Source: Zhihengliuella flava
GTDB lineage: Bacteria; Actinomycetota; Actinomycetes; Actinomycetales; Micrococcaceae
NCBI RefSeq assembly: GCF_015751895.1
Contig: NZ_JADOTZ010000001.1
Span: 2,728,001 to 2,792,000 of the forward strand
DNA length: 64,000 nt
Direction of reading: 5' to 3'
In this document: positions 25,506 to 34,827 of the stretch, in pieces
Layout of the letters: every line of letters starts with the position of its first letter
How positions within the stretch are numbered: the first letter of the stretch is position 1
Program-made: the position numbers and the translations under genes
Notes under the pieces: generated by a model
Told to the model about the DNA's origin: nothing
Seen by the model: only the letters and a program-made list of their open reading frames with translations
The model's database searches: none

Positions 25506-26797
25506 GCGCCGGAACCGCGGAGGCCATCGTGTTTGACTCGATCGATGACGCCTTGGCCGCTATGGCGGCCGGCCGGCCCGTCGTCGTGGTGGACGACGAG
25601 GACCGAGAGAACGAGGGTGACATCATCTTCGCTGCCCAGTTCGCCACCCCCGAACTGCTCGGTTGGACCGTCCGGTACACCTCCGGGGTGATCTGCACGC
25701 CCCTCCTCGGGGCTCGGGCCGACGCGCTCGGGCTGCCGCCCATGGTCGAGCACAACGAGGACGCCAAGGGCACGGCATATACCGTATCCGTCGACGCGGC
25801 CTCCGGCGTGAGCACGGGGATCAGCGCAGCGGACCGGGCGAAAACCTGCCGCGTGCTCGCGGACCCCCACACCACCGCGGGCGAACTGACCCGCCCCGGG
25901 CATGTGTTTCCGCTCCGTGCGGAGGACGACGGCGTGCTCGCGCGTCGGGGGCACACGGAGGCGGCCGTGGACCTGTGCCGCTTGGCCGGTCTTGAGCCGG
26001 CGGGGGTCATCGCCGAAGTGGTTCACGACGACGGATCGATGATGCGGCTGGCCGCCCTACGTTCGTTCGCCACCGAGTGGGGAGCGCCCCTGATCAGTAT
26101 CGAAGACCTGGCGGCGTACCGGCGGGAGCGCAGCGGTCGTGTGCCGGGCGGCGAGGAGGAGCCGGCGCCGGGGCGGGCCGGTGATCCCGAGCGCTCGGTC
26201 ACCGGTGGGCCTCTCGTGCACGTGCCGACCCCGCACGGGGAGTTCGCGGTGCAAGTCTGGACGGACCACGCGACCGGCGACGAGCACCTCACGCTCACGC
26301 ACCCGGGCGCCGGCACGTCAGCGGGGGTGCCGCTCGTTCGGTTGCACTCCGAGTGCCTGACGGGCGACGTGTTCGGTTCGTACCGTTGCGATTGCGGCGA
26401 ACAGCTAGACACGGCGCTGGCGCGGGTGGCTGCGGAGGGCGGAACCGTGGTGTACCTGCGCGGGCACGAGGGGCGCGGCATCGGCCTAGCGAATAAGGTG
26501 CGGGCCTACGCGCTGCAAGATGCCGGCGCCGATACCGTGGAGGCCAACGAGCAATTGGGCCTGCCCGTCGACGCACGCAACTATGACGCGGCCGTGGGCA
26601 TCCTGTGCCAGCTGGATCTGCAGCGGATCCGCCTGCTGACCAACAATCCGGTCAAGACGTCGTGGCTCCACGAAGCCGGCATCGTCGTCACCGAGACCGT
26701 CAGAGCGCTCATCCCGGCGCGCCCGGAAAATACGCGCTACCTCCACACTAAGCGCGATCGCATGAGTCACACCCTCGACGAGGGCACTTTCCAGTAG
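25502..26797 (+). CDS. ribBA: Bifunctional DHBP synthase / GTP cyclohydrolase II
   Basis: A 431-residue fusion that supplies both riboflavin precursors. The DHBP synthase half (~1-210) has VVVDDEDRENEGDI and RPGHVFPLRA. The cyclohydrolase II half (~240-431) has RLHSECLTGDVFGSYRCDCG with the zinc cysteines and LRGHEGRGIGLANK, then LLTNNPVK. The GTP-binding and catalytic residues look intact in both halves. The ATG overlaps the ribE stop by four bases. Confidence 0.96.
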   Translation: MSAGTAEAIVFDSIDDALAAMAAGRPVVVVDDEDRENEGDIIFAAQFATPELLGWTVRYTSGVICTPLLGARADALGLPPMVEHNEDAKGTAYTVSVDAASGVSTGISAADRAKTCRVLADPHTTAGELTRPGHVFPLRAEDDGVLARRGHTEAAVDLCRLAGLEPAGVIAEVVHDDGSMMRLAALRSFATEWGAPLISIEDLAAYRRERSGRVPGGEEEPAPGRAGDPERSVTGGPLVHVPTPHGEFAVQVWTDHATGDEHLTLTHPGAGTSAGVPLVRLHSECLTGDVFGSYRCDCGEQLDTALARVAAEGGTVVYLRGHEGRGIGLANKVRAYALQDAGADTVEANEQLGLPVDARNYDAAVGILCQLDLQRIRLLTNNPVKTSWLHEAGIVVTETVRALIPARPENTRYLHTKRDRMSHTLDEGTFQ

Positions 26798-26833
26798 TCG
26801 CCCCACGCGGGCCCGTCAGAAAAGAGGAACACC

Positions 26834-27322
26834 ATGGCAGGACACGGAGCACCGACCACCGGCGCAGCAGAACTCGTGGGCGCCGCCGGCCTGCGCGTAG
26901 CCATCATTGCCGCCGAGTGGCACCAGCAGGTCATGGAGGGGCTCGTGGCTGGCGCGCAGCGAGCCGCGGCTGATGCCCGGGCCGAGGCGACGCTCGTCCG
27001 CGTCCCGGGGACGTTCGAATTGCCCGTCGCCGCGGCCCGTCTCGCCGCCTCGTACGACGCCGTCGTCGCCTTGGGCGTCGTCATCCGCGGGGGCACGCCC
27101 CACTTCGACTACGTGTGCCAGGGGGCCACCGCAGGACTGACGGACGTTTCCGTCCGTACCGGGATCCCCGTTGGCTTCGGCGTCCTGACGTGCGACACCG
27201 AGGAGCAGGCCGTGGACCGCGCGGGTTTGGAGGGTTCGGCCGAGGACAAGGGGTACGAGGCCACGGCGGCCGCGCTACAAACCGCCGTGGTGCTCGGCTC
27301 CGCCGCACGCGGAGTCGCGTGA
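26834..27322 (+). CDS. ribH: 6,7-dimethyl-8-ribityllumazine synthase
   Basis: A 162-residue enzyme that condenses the two riboflavin precursors into lumazine. The conserved segments are [32 protein letters not shown], and [14 protein letters not shown], followed by [16 protein letters not shown] ribosome binding site lies 7 nt before the ATG. It is the last gene of the rib operon; a hairpin at 27383-27408 follows. Confidence 0.96.
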   Translation: MAGHGAPTTGAAELVGAAGLRVAIIAAEWHQQVMEGLVAGAQRAAADARAEATLVRVPGTFELPVAAARLAASYDAVVALGVVIRGGTPHFDYVCQGATAGLTDVSVRTGIPVGFGVLTCDTEEQAVDRAGLEGSAEDKGYEATAAALQTAVVLGSAARGVA

Positions 27323-27382
27323 TGCCGGCTATCGTGCCTCGGGTGGGTCGAACGGGCGGTTCGCGCGGTGTTTGTCACATAG

Positions 27383-27408
27383 CCCGGCCGCGTGTCAGCG
27401 CGGCCGGG
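27383..27408 (+). terminator. GC hairpin between ribH and hisE, putative terminator
   Basis: CCCGGCCGCG (27383-27392) and CGCGGCCGGG (27399-27408) form a perfect 10-bp stem with a six-base loop. There is no U tract, so termination efficiency is uncertain. A -10 box for hisE follows 9 nt later. Confidence 0.5.
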
Positions 27409-27417
27409 GCGAAGCGC

Positions 27418-27430
27418 TAGGGTGGAGGGC
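27418..27430 (+). promoter_or_regulatory. -10 box (TAGGGT) for leaderless hisE transcript
   Basis: TAGGGT at 27418-27423 lies seven bases before GTG 27431. The intervening GGAGGGC is purine-rich but too close to the start to act as a normal ribosome binding site. Confidence 0.4.
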
Positions 27431-27694
27431 GTGAAAACCTTCGACACCCTCTTCGCCGAACTGGCCGAGAAAGCGGAACAGCGCCCTGAGGGCTCCCGTA
27501 CCGTCGCCGAGCTTGATTCGGGTGTCCACGGCATCGGAAAAAAGATCGTGGAAGAAGCCGCCGAGGTCTGGATGGCGGCCGAGTATGAGACGGACGCGGA
27601 AGCCGCCGAGGAAATCTCGCAGCTGCTTTACCACCTTCAGGTCCTCATGCTCGCTAAGGGACTCACGCTGCAGGACGTTTACAAGCATCTGTAG
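27431..27694 (+). CDS. hisE: Phosphoribosyl-ATP pyrophosphatase
   Basis: An 87-residue MazG-fold enzyme that hydrolyses phosphoribosyl-ATP in step two of histidine synthesis. The metal-binding helix motifs are [16 protein letters not shown] and [17 protein letters not shown]. The GTG start gives the usual family length. It is the first gene of the his group and is followed after 75 nt by hisG. Confidence 0.95.
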   Translation: MKTFDTLFAELAEKAEQRPEGSRTVAELDSGVHGIGKKIVEEAAEVWMAAEYETDAEAAEEISQLLYHLQVLMLAKGLTLQDVYKHL

Positions 27695-27769
27695 CCGTCG
27701 GCCGCACCGCGGTCGGCGGCGAGCGACGACTAGTCCAGCAGCCACCGAGAACCAAAGGAAGACCACAAG

Positions 27770-28618
27770 ATGTTGCGAGTAGCAGTCCCGAACAAGGGTG
27801 CCCTGTCCGATGCCGCCACCTCCATGCTGAAGGAGGCCGGGTACCTGCAGCGCCGCGATCGGCGCGAATTGGCCATCGTTGACGCGGAGAATGACATTGA
27901 GTTCTTTTATCTGCGTCCGCGGGATATCGCCGTGTACGTGGGGCGCGGCATCCTCGATGTCGGCATCACGGGCCGGGATCTCTTTCTCGACGCCGAGGTG
28001 GGCACGGACGCCGAGGAAATTCTGCCCCTCGGCCTCGGCGCCTCGACGTTCCGCTTTGCCGGCCCGGCCGGAGACTTTTCCAGCGAAACCGAATTGAACG
28101 GCAAGCGCGTCGCCACCAGCTACGACGGCCTGTTGCGCGGTTACCTGAACCGGCGCGGCATCGACGCCGAGGTCGTACGCCTCGACGGTGCCGTGGAGTC
28201 CTCGGTCCGCTTGGGCGTCGCCGACGCCATCGCCGACGTGGTGGAGACCGGCAACACCCTCAAAGCAGCAGGCATGGATACGTTCGGTGAGCCGATCTTG
28301 GCCTCTGAGGCCGTGCTCATCGGCCGTGCCGGTGAGGTGCCGCAGGGCGTGGAGGTGCTCAAGCGGCGCCTGAACAGCGTCCTGGTGGCCAGCCGGTACG
28401 TCATGCTCGACTACGACGTCCCCAAGGATCTGGCCGAGCGGGCGTGTGCGATCACTCCGGGGCTTGAGTCGCCTACGGTATCGCCCCTGGCTGATTCCGG
28501 TTGGATGGCCGTGCGGTCGATGGTCCTGAAGAGCCAAACCAACGCGATGATGGACGAACTGTACGATTTGGGCGCGCGCGCCATTCTGGTCAGCCAGATC
28601 CACGCCTGCCGTATCTGA
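27770..28618 (+). CDS. hisG: ATP phosphoribosyltransferase (long form)
   Basis: A 282-residue long-form enzyme that catalyses the first, feedback-regulated step of histidine synthesis. It starts LRVAVPNKGALSDAA, has YVGRGILDVGITGRDLFLD, and the PRPP-binding loop DAIADVVETGNTLKAAG. The C-terminal ~75 residues form the ACT-like histidine-binding domain. A GGAAG ribosome binding site precedes the ATG. Confidence 0.95.
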   Translation: MLRVAVPNKGALSDAATSMLKEAGYLQRRDRRELAIVDAENDIEFFYLRPRDIAVYVGRGILDVGITGRDLFLDAEVGTDAEEILPLGLGASTFRFAGPAGDFSSETELNGKRVATSYDGLLRGYLNRRGIDAEVVRLDGAVESSVRLGVADAIADVVETGNTLKAAGMDTFGEPILASEAVLIGRAGEVPQGVEVLKRRLNSVLVASRYVMLDYDVPKDLAERACAITPGLESPTVSPLADSGWMAVRSMVLKSQTNAMMDELYDLGARAILVSQIHACRI

Positions 28619-28630
28619 GAAGGAACCGAC

Positions 28631-29401
28631 ATGAGCGTTGCGATCCGTGTGATCCCGTGCCTCGACGTTGACGCTGGCCGAGTGGTCAAGGGTGTGAACT
28701 TCGAGGGCCTGCGTGACGCAGGCGACCCCGTCGAGCTCGCCAAGCGCTACAACGCCGCGGGCGCCGACGAACTGACGTTTCTTGATGTCACGGCCTCGTC
28801 CTCCAACCGGGACACGACCTTCGATGTGGTCTCTCAAACGGCTGAGGAAGTGTTTATCCCGCTCACCGTGGGCGGCGGCGTGCGCACTCCCGAAGACATC
28901 GACAAGCTGCTGCGCGCGGGTGCCGACAAGGCCTCGATCAATACGGCAGCCGTTGCCCGTCCCGAGGTGATTAGCGAGATTACAGATCGCTTCGGCTCCC
29001 AGGTGCTGGTGTTGTCCCTCGACGCCCGCCGCAGCACGCACCCGGGCCTCGAGTCCGGGTATGAGGTCACGACGCACGGCGGGCGCCAGAGAACGGGCCG
29101 TGATGCCGTGGCGTGGGCCCGCGAGGCCGCCGAGCGTGGGGTCGGGGAGATTCTGCTGAATTCGATCGATGCCGACGGAACGAAGAACGGGTTTGACCTC
29201 GAGATGATTCGTGCCGTGCGTGCCGCGGTCAAGGTGCCGCTCATTGCCTCCGGCGGCGCGGGGGAGCCCGCTCACTTTCCCCCCGCCATCGAGGCAGGCG
29301 CGGACGCCGTGCTGGCGGCCTCAATCTTCCATTTCGGCCCCGTTCACATGATTGCGGAGGTCAAGCAGGCCATTCGGGAGGCCGGTTTCCCTGTTCGCTG
29401 A
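28631..29401 (+). CDS. hisF: Imidazole glycerol phosphate synthase cyclase subunit
   Basis: A 256-residue beta/alpha barrel that closes the imidazole ring using ammonia from HisH. The catalytic Asp residues are in [15 protein letters not shown] and LVLSLDARR. The phosphate loops [11 protein letters not shown] and [11 protein letters not shown] are intact. It follows hisG after 12 nt with an AAGGA ribosome binding site. HisH and HisA are not encoded in this window. Confidence 0.95.
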   Translation: MSVAIRVIPCLDVDAGRVVKGVNFEGLRDAGDPVELAKRYNAAGADELTFLDVTASSSNRDTTFDVVSQTAEEVFIPLTVGGGVRTPEDIDKLLRAGADKASINTAAVARPEVISEITDRFGSQVLVLSLDARRSTHPGLESGYEVTTHGGRQRTGRDAVAWAREAAERGVGEILLNSIDADGTKNGFDLEMIRAVRAAVKVPLIASGGAGEPAHFPPAIEAGADAVLAASIFHFGPVHMIAEVKQAIREAGFPVR

Positions 29402-30170
29402 CCCGCACTTTCTGAATCGGCTGATGGACGCGGGCTGGCCCGCGGTGGAACGCGGGGAGATCGCCGGCTGGAGGCTGCGGTTCTCCGGTGGCGTCACCCA
29501 GCGGGCCAACTCGGTGCTGCCCTTGCAAGCGCCCGCCGATGTCCACGCGGCGATCACCGAGGTGGAGGAACGTCACTCCGCGCGTTGGATCAGGCCCGCA
29601 TTCCAGCTCAACGAGGCCGCCCAGCCGAGCGACCTTGACCACATTCTCGCCGAACGCGGCTACGGCGTCGGGTCGCCGACTCTGGTGCAGATCCTTCACG
29701 GCAGCGATGTCCCCGCCGCACCGACGGCTACCGTGCCCGACGTCGTGGTGGCCGCGGCGCCAGACGAGGAGTGGCTGGACCTGTTTTGGGCTCAGGAAGG
29801 TCCCCCGGCGAGCGAGGATCAGCGCGTCTCCCGGCTGATTCTGACGGGGGTTCCGGCCCTGTACTTTTCCTTGCGCGTGGCAGGGCGGACCGAGTCCATT
29901 GCCCGGCTGGCTCTCGTCGACACCGACGACGACGGCGAGTCGGCCACGTTCGGTGGAATCTACTGTGTCCTGACCCGCCCCGAAGCACGGCGCCGCGGCT
30001 ACTCGCGGCGGATCATGACGGCTGTTCTCGCTGAGGCAGCCCACCGGCGCCTCGCGGGATTGTGGCTCCAGGTCCGCGAGTCCAACGTCGGGGCCATTCA
30101 GCTCTACCATGAGCTCGGCTTTACCACGGCGTCGTCGTACTACTACCGCTCCCTAGCCGTCGAGGCATAA
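29352..30170 (+). CDS. GNAT family N-acetyltransferase
   Basis: A protein of up to 272 residues with a C-terminal acetyl-CoA-binding fold: [20 protein letters not shown] (the R-R-x-G-Y loop) and [18 protein letters not shown], characteristic of GNAT enzymes. The substrate is unknown. The start is uncertain. TTG 29352 overlaps hisF by 50 bp; CTG 29391 has GGGAG nearby; ATG 29424 would cut the conserved N-terminal segment. Overlap with hisF implies co-transcription with the his genes. Confidence 0.75.
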   Translation: MRRSSRPFGRPVSLFADPHFLNRLMDAGWPAVERGEIAGWRLRFSGGVTQRANSVLPLQAPADVHAAITEVEERHSARWIRPAFQLNEAAQPSDLDHILAERGYGVGSPTLVQILHGSDVPAAPTATVPDVVVAAAPDEEWLDLFWAQEGPPASEDQRVSRLILTGVPALYFSLRVAGRTESIARLALVDTDDDGESATFGGIYCVLTRPEARRRGYSRRIMTAVLAEAAHRRLAGLWLQVRESNVGAIQLYHELGFTTASSYYYRSLAVEA

Positions 30171-30201
30171 GGCGCGGGCGGCCCTCCGGCGCCGAGTGCG
30201 G

Positions 30202-30843
30202 CTAGTGGGAGGAGTGCGCTGCTGTGAGCTGGGCGATCGCCGCGTCGCTGCCCTCGAAGGTCACGAGAGCGTGGTCCCGCCGCCCAAAGGCGTACATCAC
30301 TAGCTCCGGGGCCTCACCGGTGATCGCGACGGAATCGGCGCCCTTGCGTGCCACATGGCGGGTGCCGTCCGGCCGCACGAGGATGACGCCGACCCCCGCC
30401 TGACGGAACAGCAGATGTGACGCGCGCGTCAGGGCGGACCAGAGGCGCTCCGAGTAGGCTAGGTCCAAGACGCGCGGGGCCCACGTGTCATGCGCGCGAC
30501 GGACGTCTTCCGTGTGGACAAAGAATTCGGTGAGATTGGCCGCGCGTTCCACGGGACCGATGGCCAGCGGCGAGAGTTTACTGGGGCCCTCGGCGAAGCG
30601 CTTCACGAGGCGCGCATATCCGGGCAAGGAACGGGCCTCGTCCGCCAACTTCGTCAGCTGGCGCTGCATGGGGCGTTCGAGGGGTCCGCCAGCGATCCCC
30701 GCGGCGAGAACGTGGTGTTCGCGCAACACCAGATGTGCGGCTAGGTGCCGGCATTCCCATCCGTCGCACAGCGTTTCAGCCGAGGGGCCAGCGGCCATCA
30801 AAGTCTCGGCAAGCATTTCGCGTGACGGGGGAACGAATCTCAT
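30202..30843 (-). CDS. TIGR03085 family metal-binding protein (mycothiol maleylpyruvate isomerase-like fold)
   Basis: A 213-residue DinB/MDMPI-like four-helix protein. The candidate metal ligands are in CDGWECRHLAAHLVLRE and EFFVHTEDVRRAHD. Its function is unknown, though related folds act in mycothiol-dependent reactions. ATG 30843 is preferred over GTG 30846 because TAGCTT lies seven bases upstream on the minus strand. It is transcribed against the flanking his genes, converging on the GNAT gene with 31 nt between stops. Confidence 0.83.
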   Translation of the reverse strand: MRFVPPSREMLAETLMAAGPSAETLCDGWECRHLAAHLVLREHHVLAAGIAGGPLERPMQRQLTKLADEARSLPGYARLVKRFAEGPSKLSPLAIGPVERAANLTEFFVHTEDVRRAHDTWAPRVLDLAYSERLWSALTRASHLLFRQAGVGVILVRPDGTRHVARKGADSVAITGEAPELVMYAFGRRDHALVTFEGSDAAIAQLTAAHSSH

Positions 30844-30856
30844 CACTCTGAAGCTA
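30844..30856 (-). promoter_or_regulatory. -10 box (TAGCTT) for TIGR03085 gene
   Basis: Minus-strand TAGCTT at 30856-30851 is separated from ATG 30843 by seven bases. No ribosome binding site is seen. Confidence 0.35.
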
Positions 30857-30998
30857 ACACGTTCGCCGCGAATCTGGGCGCTCTCGGCGGTCGTTTCAGT
30901 AACGATTTGAACGACGTTGAGCTCGAGGCGGCTTCGCCGTGGGGGCGCCGGGCGCCGGGCGCCAGGTCACGGGGTCTCGGCCCCGACGCGGCGGCAGC

Positions 30999-31012
30999 TA
31001 GACTGTGGGGCG
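30999..31012 (+). promoter_or_regulatory. -10 box (TAGACT) for hisI-trp operon
   Basis: TAGACT at 30999-31004 lies eight bases before ATG 31013. The transcript would be leaderless or nearly so, leaving no room for a trp attenuator ahead of this operon. Confidence 0.4.
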
Positions 31013-31420
31013 ATGTCGAGTCCAGAAAATACCCCCACCGCTGCCGAGCCGGGCAGCAGCCTCCTTGATCCAGCCGTGGCCGAGCGTCTGAAAAAAGACG
31101 CCGACGGGCTGGTGGCCGCCATCATCCAGCAGCATGACTCCGGCGAGGTACTCATGCTGGGCTGGATGGACGAGGAGGCCCTCCGGCGGACCCTCACCAC
31201 GGGCCGCGTCACGTTTTGGTCCCGCTCCCGCGGCGAATATTGGCGCAAGGGGGACACCTCGGGTCACCGGCAGTGGGTGCGCTCGGTCAGCACAGATTGC
31301 GACGGCGACGCCCTGCTCGTGCAGGTCGACCAGGTGGGTGCAGCCTGCCATACGGGAACGCGCACGTGCTTTACGGGACGTGAGCTGCGCGCCGTCGTCG
31401 GGCACGAGGGGGAACAGTAG
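31013..31420 (+). CDS. hisI: Phosphoribosyl-AMP cyclohydrolase
   Basis: A 135-residue enzyme that opens the adenine ring in step three of histidine synthesis. It contains [56 protein letters not shown] and the final Cys of RTCF, which provide the zinc and magnesium ligands. ATG 31013 is selected because it follows a TAGACT box and gives family length. Its stop overlaps the trpE GTG by one base. Confidence 0.95.
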   Translation: MSSPENTPTAAEPGSSLLDPAVAERLKKDADGLVAAIIQQHDSGEVLMLGWMDEEALRRTLTTGRVTFWSRSRGEYWRKGDTSGHRQWVRSVSTDCDGDALLVQVDQVGAACHTGTRTCFTGRELRAVVGHEGEQ

Positions 31421-32985
31421 TGGCCACGCAACGCTTGGGGGTGCTCAGCCCCACCCGTGAGGAGTTCCGGGAGCTCGCTCGTGGGCGCCGGGTGATCCCC
31501 GTGACGCTGAAGGTCCTGGCCGATAGTCTGACCCCCATTTCGATTTATGAACGCCTCGCTGCAGGGCGCGCGGGGACCTTCCTCATGGAATCCGCCGCGG
31601 CTGGCGGCGTGTGGAGTCGGCACTCCTTTATCGGCGTGGATTCCCCGGCAACGCTGACGGCGCGCGACGGGCAAGCCTGCTGGCGCGGCGAGGTGCCGGT
31701 GGGTCTGCCCACCGAGGGGCTCGCCGTTGATGTCCTGCGCGAGACCGTCGCGGCCTTGCGCACGGAACCGCTGGAGGGCATGCCGCCCCTGACGAGCGGG
31801 ATGGTCGGATTCGTGGGTTGGGATTGCGTCAGGCACTGGGAAAAGCTCCCGAATCCACCGGTCGATGACCTGCACCTGCCGGAGCTGGCCATGAACCTGG
31901 TCGGCGATATGGCCGTGCACGACAACACCGATTCCACCGTGACCCTGATTGCCAACGCCATCAATCACGACGGCGCCGACAGCGGGGTCGACGAGGCGTA
32001 CGGTGCTGCCGTGCATCGCGTGGAGCGCATGTTGGAGGCCCTCAACACGCCAACGCCCACGCGTACGGCGACGTTCACGGGGGCGGACGTCGACGCGGAC
32101 CAGCTCATGCGTACTGTGACCCACAGCTGGGCCGAAGGCGACTATCGCGCCGCCATTGAGCGGGGCCAGGAAGCCATTGTGGACGGCGAAGTCTTCCAAG
32201 TCGTCGTCTCGCGTCGCTTCGAACTCGCCACGGATGCTGACCCGCTCGACGTCTACCGTGTGCTGCGCACGACCAACCCCAGCCCGTACATGTACCTCTA
32301 CACGATGGCGGACGACGACGGGGGGACCTACTCCATTGTCGGTTCGTCTCCCGAGGCGCTGGTGACGGTTGATGATCGGGACGTCGTCACGCACCCCATC
32401 GCGGGATCGCGCCCGCGCGGGGCGACGCAGGAAGAGGACGCGCTGCACGAGAAGGACTTGCTTGCGGACGAGAAGGAGCGGGCCGAGCACCTCATGCTCG
32501 TTGACCTGTCGCGCAACGACCTGTCCAAGGTGTGCCACGCAGGGACGGTGGACGTCACCCAGTTCATGGAAGTGGAGCGATTCAGTCACATCATGCACCT
32601 AGTGAGCAACGTCGTCGGCCGGCTCCGCGAGGACGCTACGGCGTATGACGTGCTGGCGGCTACGTTCCCGGCGGGCACCCTCTCGGGCGCCCCCAAGCCG
32701 CGCGCACTGCAACTACTCGATGAGCTCGAGCCGCACCGCCGCGGGGTTTATGGCGGCGTGGTGGGCTACTTGGACTTCGCCGGAGACATGGACATGGCGA
32801 TCGCTATTCGCTCTGCGCTGATCAAGGACGGCGTCGCTTACGTGCAGGCCGGCGGCGGAATTGTCAACGATTCTCAGATTGACGCGGAGGCGCTGGAAAC
32901 CGTGAATAAGTCCGCCGCGCCGTTGCGCGCCGTGTGGGCCGCCGGAAGCATGACGGCGTACGAGCACGGAAAGATCGATTCCTAA
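31420..32985 (+). CDS. trpE: Anthranilate synthase component I
   Basis: A 521-residue chorismate-utilising enzyme that makes anthranilate from chorismate and glutamine-derived ammonia. The tryptophan-feedback site reads FLMESAAAGG near residue 48. The catalytic half contains FQVVVSRRFE, NPSPYMYLY, PIAGSRPRG, LVDLSRNDL and AGTLSGAPKPRALQ. The glutamine amidotransferase partner TrpG is not in the window. The GTG start overlaps hisI, and the stop overlaps the next ATG. Confidence 0.95.
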   Translation: MATQRLGVLSPTREEFRELARGRRVIPVTLKVLADSLTPISIYERLAAGRAGTFLMESAAAGGVWSRHSFIGVDSPATLTARDGQACWRGEVPVGLPTEGLAVDVLRETVAALRTEPLEGMPPLTSGMVGFVGWDCVRHWEKLPNPPVDDLHLPELAMNLVGDMAVHDNTDSTVTLIANAINHDGADSGVDEAYGAAVHRVERMLEALNTPTPTRTATFTGADVDADQLMRTVTHSWAEGDYRAAIERGQEAIVDGEVFQVVVSRRFELATDADPLDVYRVLRTTNPSPYMYLYTMADDDGGTYSIVGSSPEALVTVDDRDVVTHPIAGSRPRGATQEEDALHEKDLLADEKERAEHLMLVDLSRNDLSKVCHAGTVDVTQFMEVERFSHIMHLVSNVVGRLREDATAYDVLAATFPAGTLSGAPKPRALQLLDELEPHRRGVYGGVVGYLDFAGDMDMAIAIRSALIKDGVAYVQAGGGIVNDSQIDAEALETVNKSAAPLRAVWAAGSMTAYEHGKIDS

Positions 32986-33572
32986 TGTCACGTCGAACCG
33001 CCGTTTTCGCCGCCCTGGCCGGCGCTCTCGTGGCCCTGCTAGCGGTGACTCGCACCTGGATCGAGGTTGTCCCCGGGCCGCAGGCCATCATTCAGGCGCC
33101 CGTCGTCGTCCCCGGCGCAGACGCCGCCACCAGCGTTTCTGCGCTGGCCGTTGTCGCACTCGCTGCCAGCGTCAGCCTGTCGATCGCCGGGCGGATCACT
33201 CGATACATCATCGGGGCACTCATCCTGCTGGCTGGAGTCGGCATCGCCGGTGCCTCGTGGGGCGTGATGGCCAGCCCGGAATCCGCCGCGGCCACGCTGG
33301 TGGGTGAGGCCGCGGGCACGGCACAGATCGATGCGGACTACGTCGTCGCGGTCTGGCCGTGGGTTGCCATGGCGGCCGGAGTTTGGGTGGCCTTGGCCGG
33401 TCTTGCGGTGCTGGTCGCCTCCCGGCGGTGGCGAGTCTCTCGGCGATATACGACGGCGTCGGCCACCGCAGGCAGTGCGTCGGCGGAGCCCTCGAGCGAG
33501 GCGACCGAGCAGCCCCTGGACGAGATCGACGGATGGGATCAGCTCAGCCGCGGCGACGACCCCACCCGCTGA
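32985..33572 (+). CDS. Trp-operon-associated membrane protein (TIGR02234 type)
   Basis: A 195-residue protein with four predicted transmembrane helices (~8-25, ~50-68, ~75-95, ~125-150). A Ser/Ala/Glu-rich cytoplasmic tail ends in DEIDGWDQLSRGDDPTR. Such proteins occur between trpE and trpC in many actinobacteria and are of unknown function; a role in tryptophan transport or regulation is only an inference from position. The ATG overlaps the trpE stop by one base. Confidence 0.8.
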   Translation: MSRRTAVFAALAGALVALLAVTRTWIEVVPGPQAIIQAPVVVPGADAATSVSALAVVALAASVSLSIAGRITRYIIGALILLAGVGIAGASWGVMASPESAAATLVGEAAGTAQIDADYVVAVWPWVAMAAGVWVALAGLAVLVASRRWRVSRRYTTASATAGSASAEPSSEATEQPLDEIDGWDQLSRGDDPTR

Positions 33573-33680
33573 CGCCGCGCACGGTCACCGAGGACGCACT
33601 TGGGCCCGATCAGTGGCAGAATGGCAGTAGTTCTACAACCGGGCGAAAAGCCCACCACCTTCACAAGGAGTACAGCGATT

Positions 33681-33944
33681 ATGGCGAACGCCGCTGATCA
33701 GTCCAGTCACGCCGTCGACCCCATGCACTCGGAGCAGCCGGGCCACGGCAACAGCGTTGCTGCGTGGTCCATGGTGGGCGTTATGCTCCTCGGTTTTGCC
33801 GTGGGCTGCGTTGGCTTCACGATCGCGAACATGCCCGTCCTCGCCGCCGGTGTCGTCATCATCGTTGCCGGCCTGATCCTTGGCTGGATCCTGAAGAAGG
33901 CCGGGTTCGGCGTTGGCGGCGCTAAGTCCAAGCCTTCCCACTGA
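33681..33944 (+). CDS. HGxxPAAW family small membrane protein
   Basis: An 87-residue protein with the family motif in the form HGNSVAAW (~residues 22-29), then two closely spaced transmembrane helices, and a basic tail ending GAKSKPSH. Function is unknown. The family is a regular occupant of actinobacterial trp operons. AAGGAG lies 10 nt before the ATG. TrpC follows after 2 nt. Confidence 0.85.
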   Translation: MANAADQSSHAVDPMHSEQPGHGNSVAAWSMVGVMLLGFAVGCVGFTIANMPVLAAGVVIIVAGLILGWILKKAGFGVGGAKSKPSH

Positions 33945-33946
33945 TC

Positions 33947-34774
33947 GTGAGCGTTCTTGACGACATCATCGGGGGAGTCCGCGAAGACCTCGCGGCGCGT
34001 CGGGTAGCCGTCCCAGATGCGGACATTCAGGCCGCCGCGCGAGCCGCTGCCCCGGCACGCAACGCGTGGGCCGCGCTCGGCGGCGTGACCGGTGACGTGC
34101 AGCGGGATACTCGCTTGCACGTCATCTCGGAGGTCAAGCGGAAGAGCCCCTCGAAGGGTGCCCTCGCGGAGATTCCCGCCCCGGCCGAGCTGGCGCGCCG
34201 GTACGCGGACGGGGGAGCCTCGGTCATTTCCGTGCTCACCGAACAGCGCCGATTCGGCGGCTCGCTGGAAGACTTCGACGCCGTGCGTTCCGCCGTCGAC
34301 GTCCCCTTGCTGCGCAAGGACTTCATGGTCGAGGATTACCAAATCTTCGAGGCCCGCGCGCACGGAGCCGACCTCATCCTGCTCATTGTGGCCGCGTTGA
34401 GCGACGAGGACCTGCGTCGCATGCTCGCCGTGGCCCGCGAGTTGGGGATGGAAGCCCTCGTTGAGGCCCACACTGAAGAAGAGATCGACCGCGCCGTGGC
34501 GATCGGAGCCACCATCATCGGCGTCAACGTGCGTAACCTAAAAACCTTGGACGTCGACCGTGGGACGTTTGCCCGGCTGGCCAGCCGCATTCCCTCCGAC
34601 GTCGTCATCGTGGCCGAGTCTGGCGTGCGTTCAGTAGAGGACGTCGTCGACTTTGCTACTCAAGGCGCCGACGCCATTCTCGTCGGTGAGGCCCTCGTGA
34701 AAGACGCCATGCCACGCGACACCGTCGCCGCGTTTGTCAGCGCGGGCAGCGCCGCCAAGCCCGCTCGCCGTTAG
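33947..34774 (+). CDS. trpC: Indole-3-glycerol phosphate synthase
   Basis: A 275-residue beta/alpha barrel that decarboxylates and cyclises CdRP to indole-glycerol phosphate. The active-site Lys is in [13 protein letters not shown], followed by [12 protein letters not shown] (second catalytic Lys), [13 protein letters not shown], and VAESGV. The GTG start follows the HGxxPAAW gene by 2 nt. There is no PRA isomerase domain fused to it, and trpD and trpF are absent from the window. Confidence 0.95.
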   Translation: MSVLDDIIGGVREDLAARRVAVPDADIQAAARAAAPARNAWAALGGVTGDVQRDTRLHVISEVKRKSPSKGALAEIPAPAELARRYADGGASVISVLTEQRRFGGSLEDFDAVRSAVDVPLLRKDFMVEDYQIFEARAHGADLILLIVAALSDEDLRRMLAVARELGMEALVEAHTEEEIDRAVAIGATIIGVNVRNLKTLDVDRGTFARLASRIPSDVVIVAESGVRSVEDVVDFATQGADAILVGEALVKDAMPRDTVAAFVSAGSAAKPARR

Positions 34775-34827
34775 CGACGAGCGCAGAACCAGCCCATCGA
34801 CCCCGTCTTCGGAAGGCAGGCAGAACC

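Noticed and set aside
27395-29275. 626-codon open frame on the minus strand across hisE-hisG-hisF
   Set aside because: It is exactly antisense to three well-conserved his genes and its protein is Arg/Gly/His-rich with no family features. Long antisense frames are normal in high-GC DNA with biased third positions.
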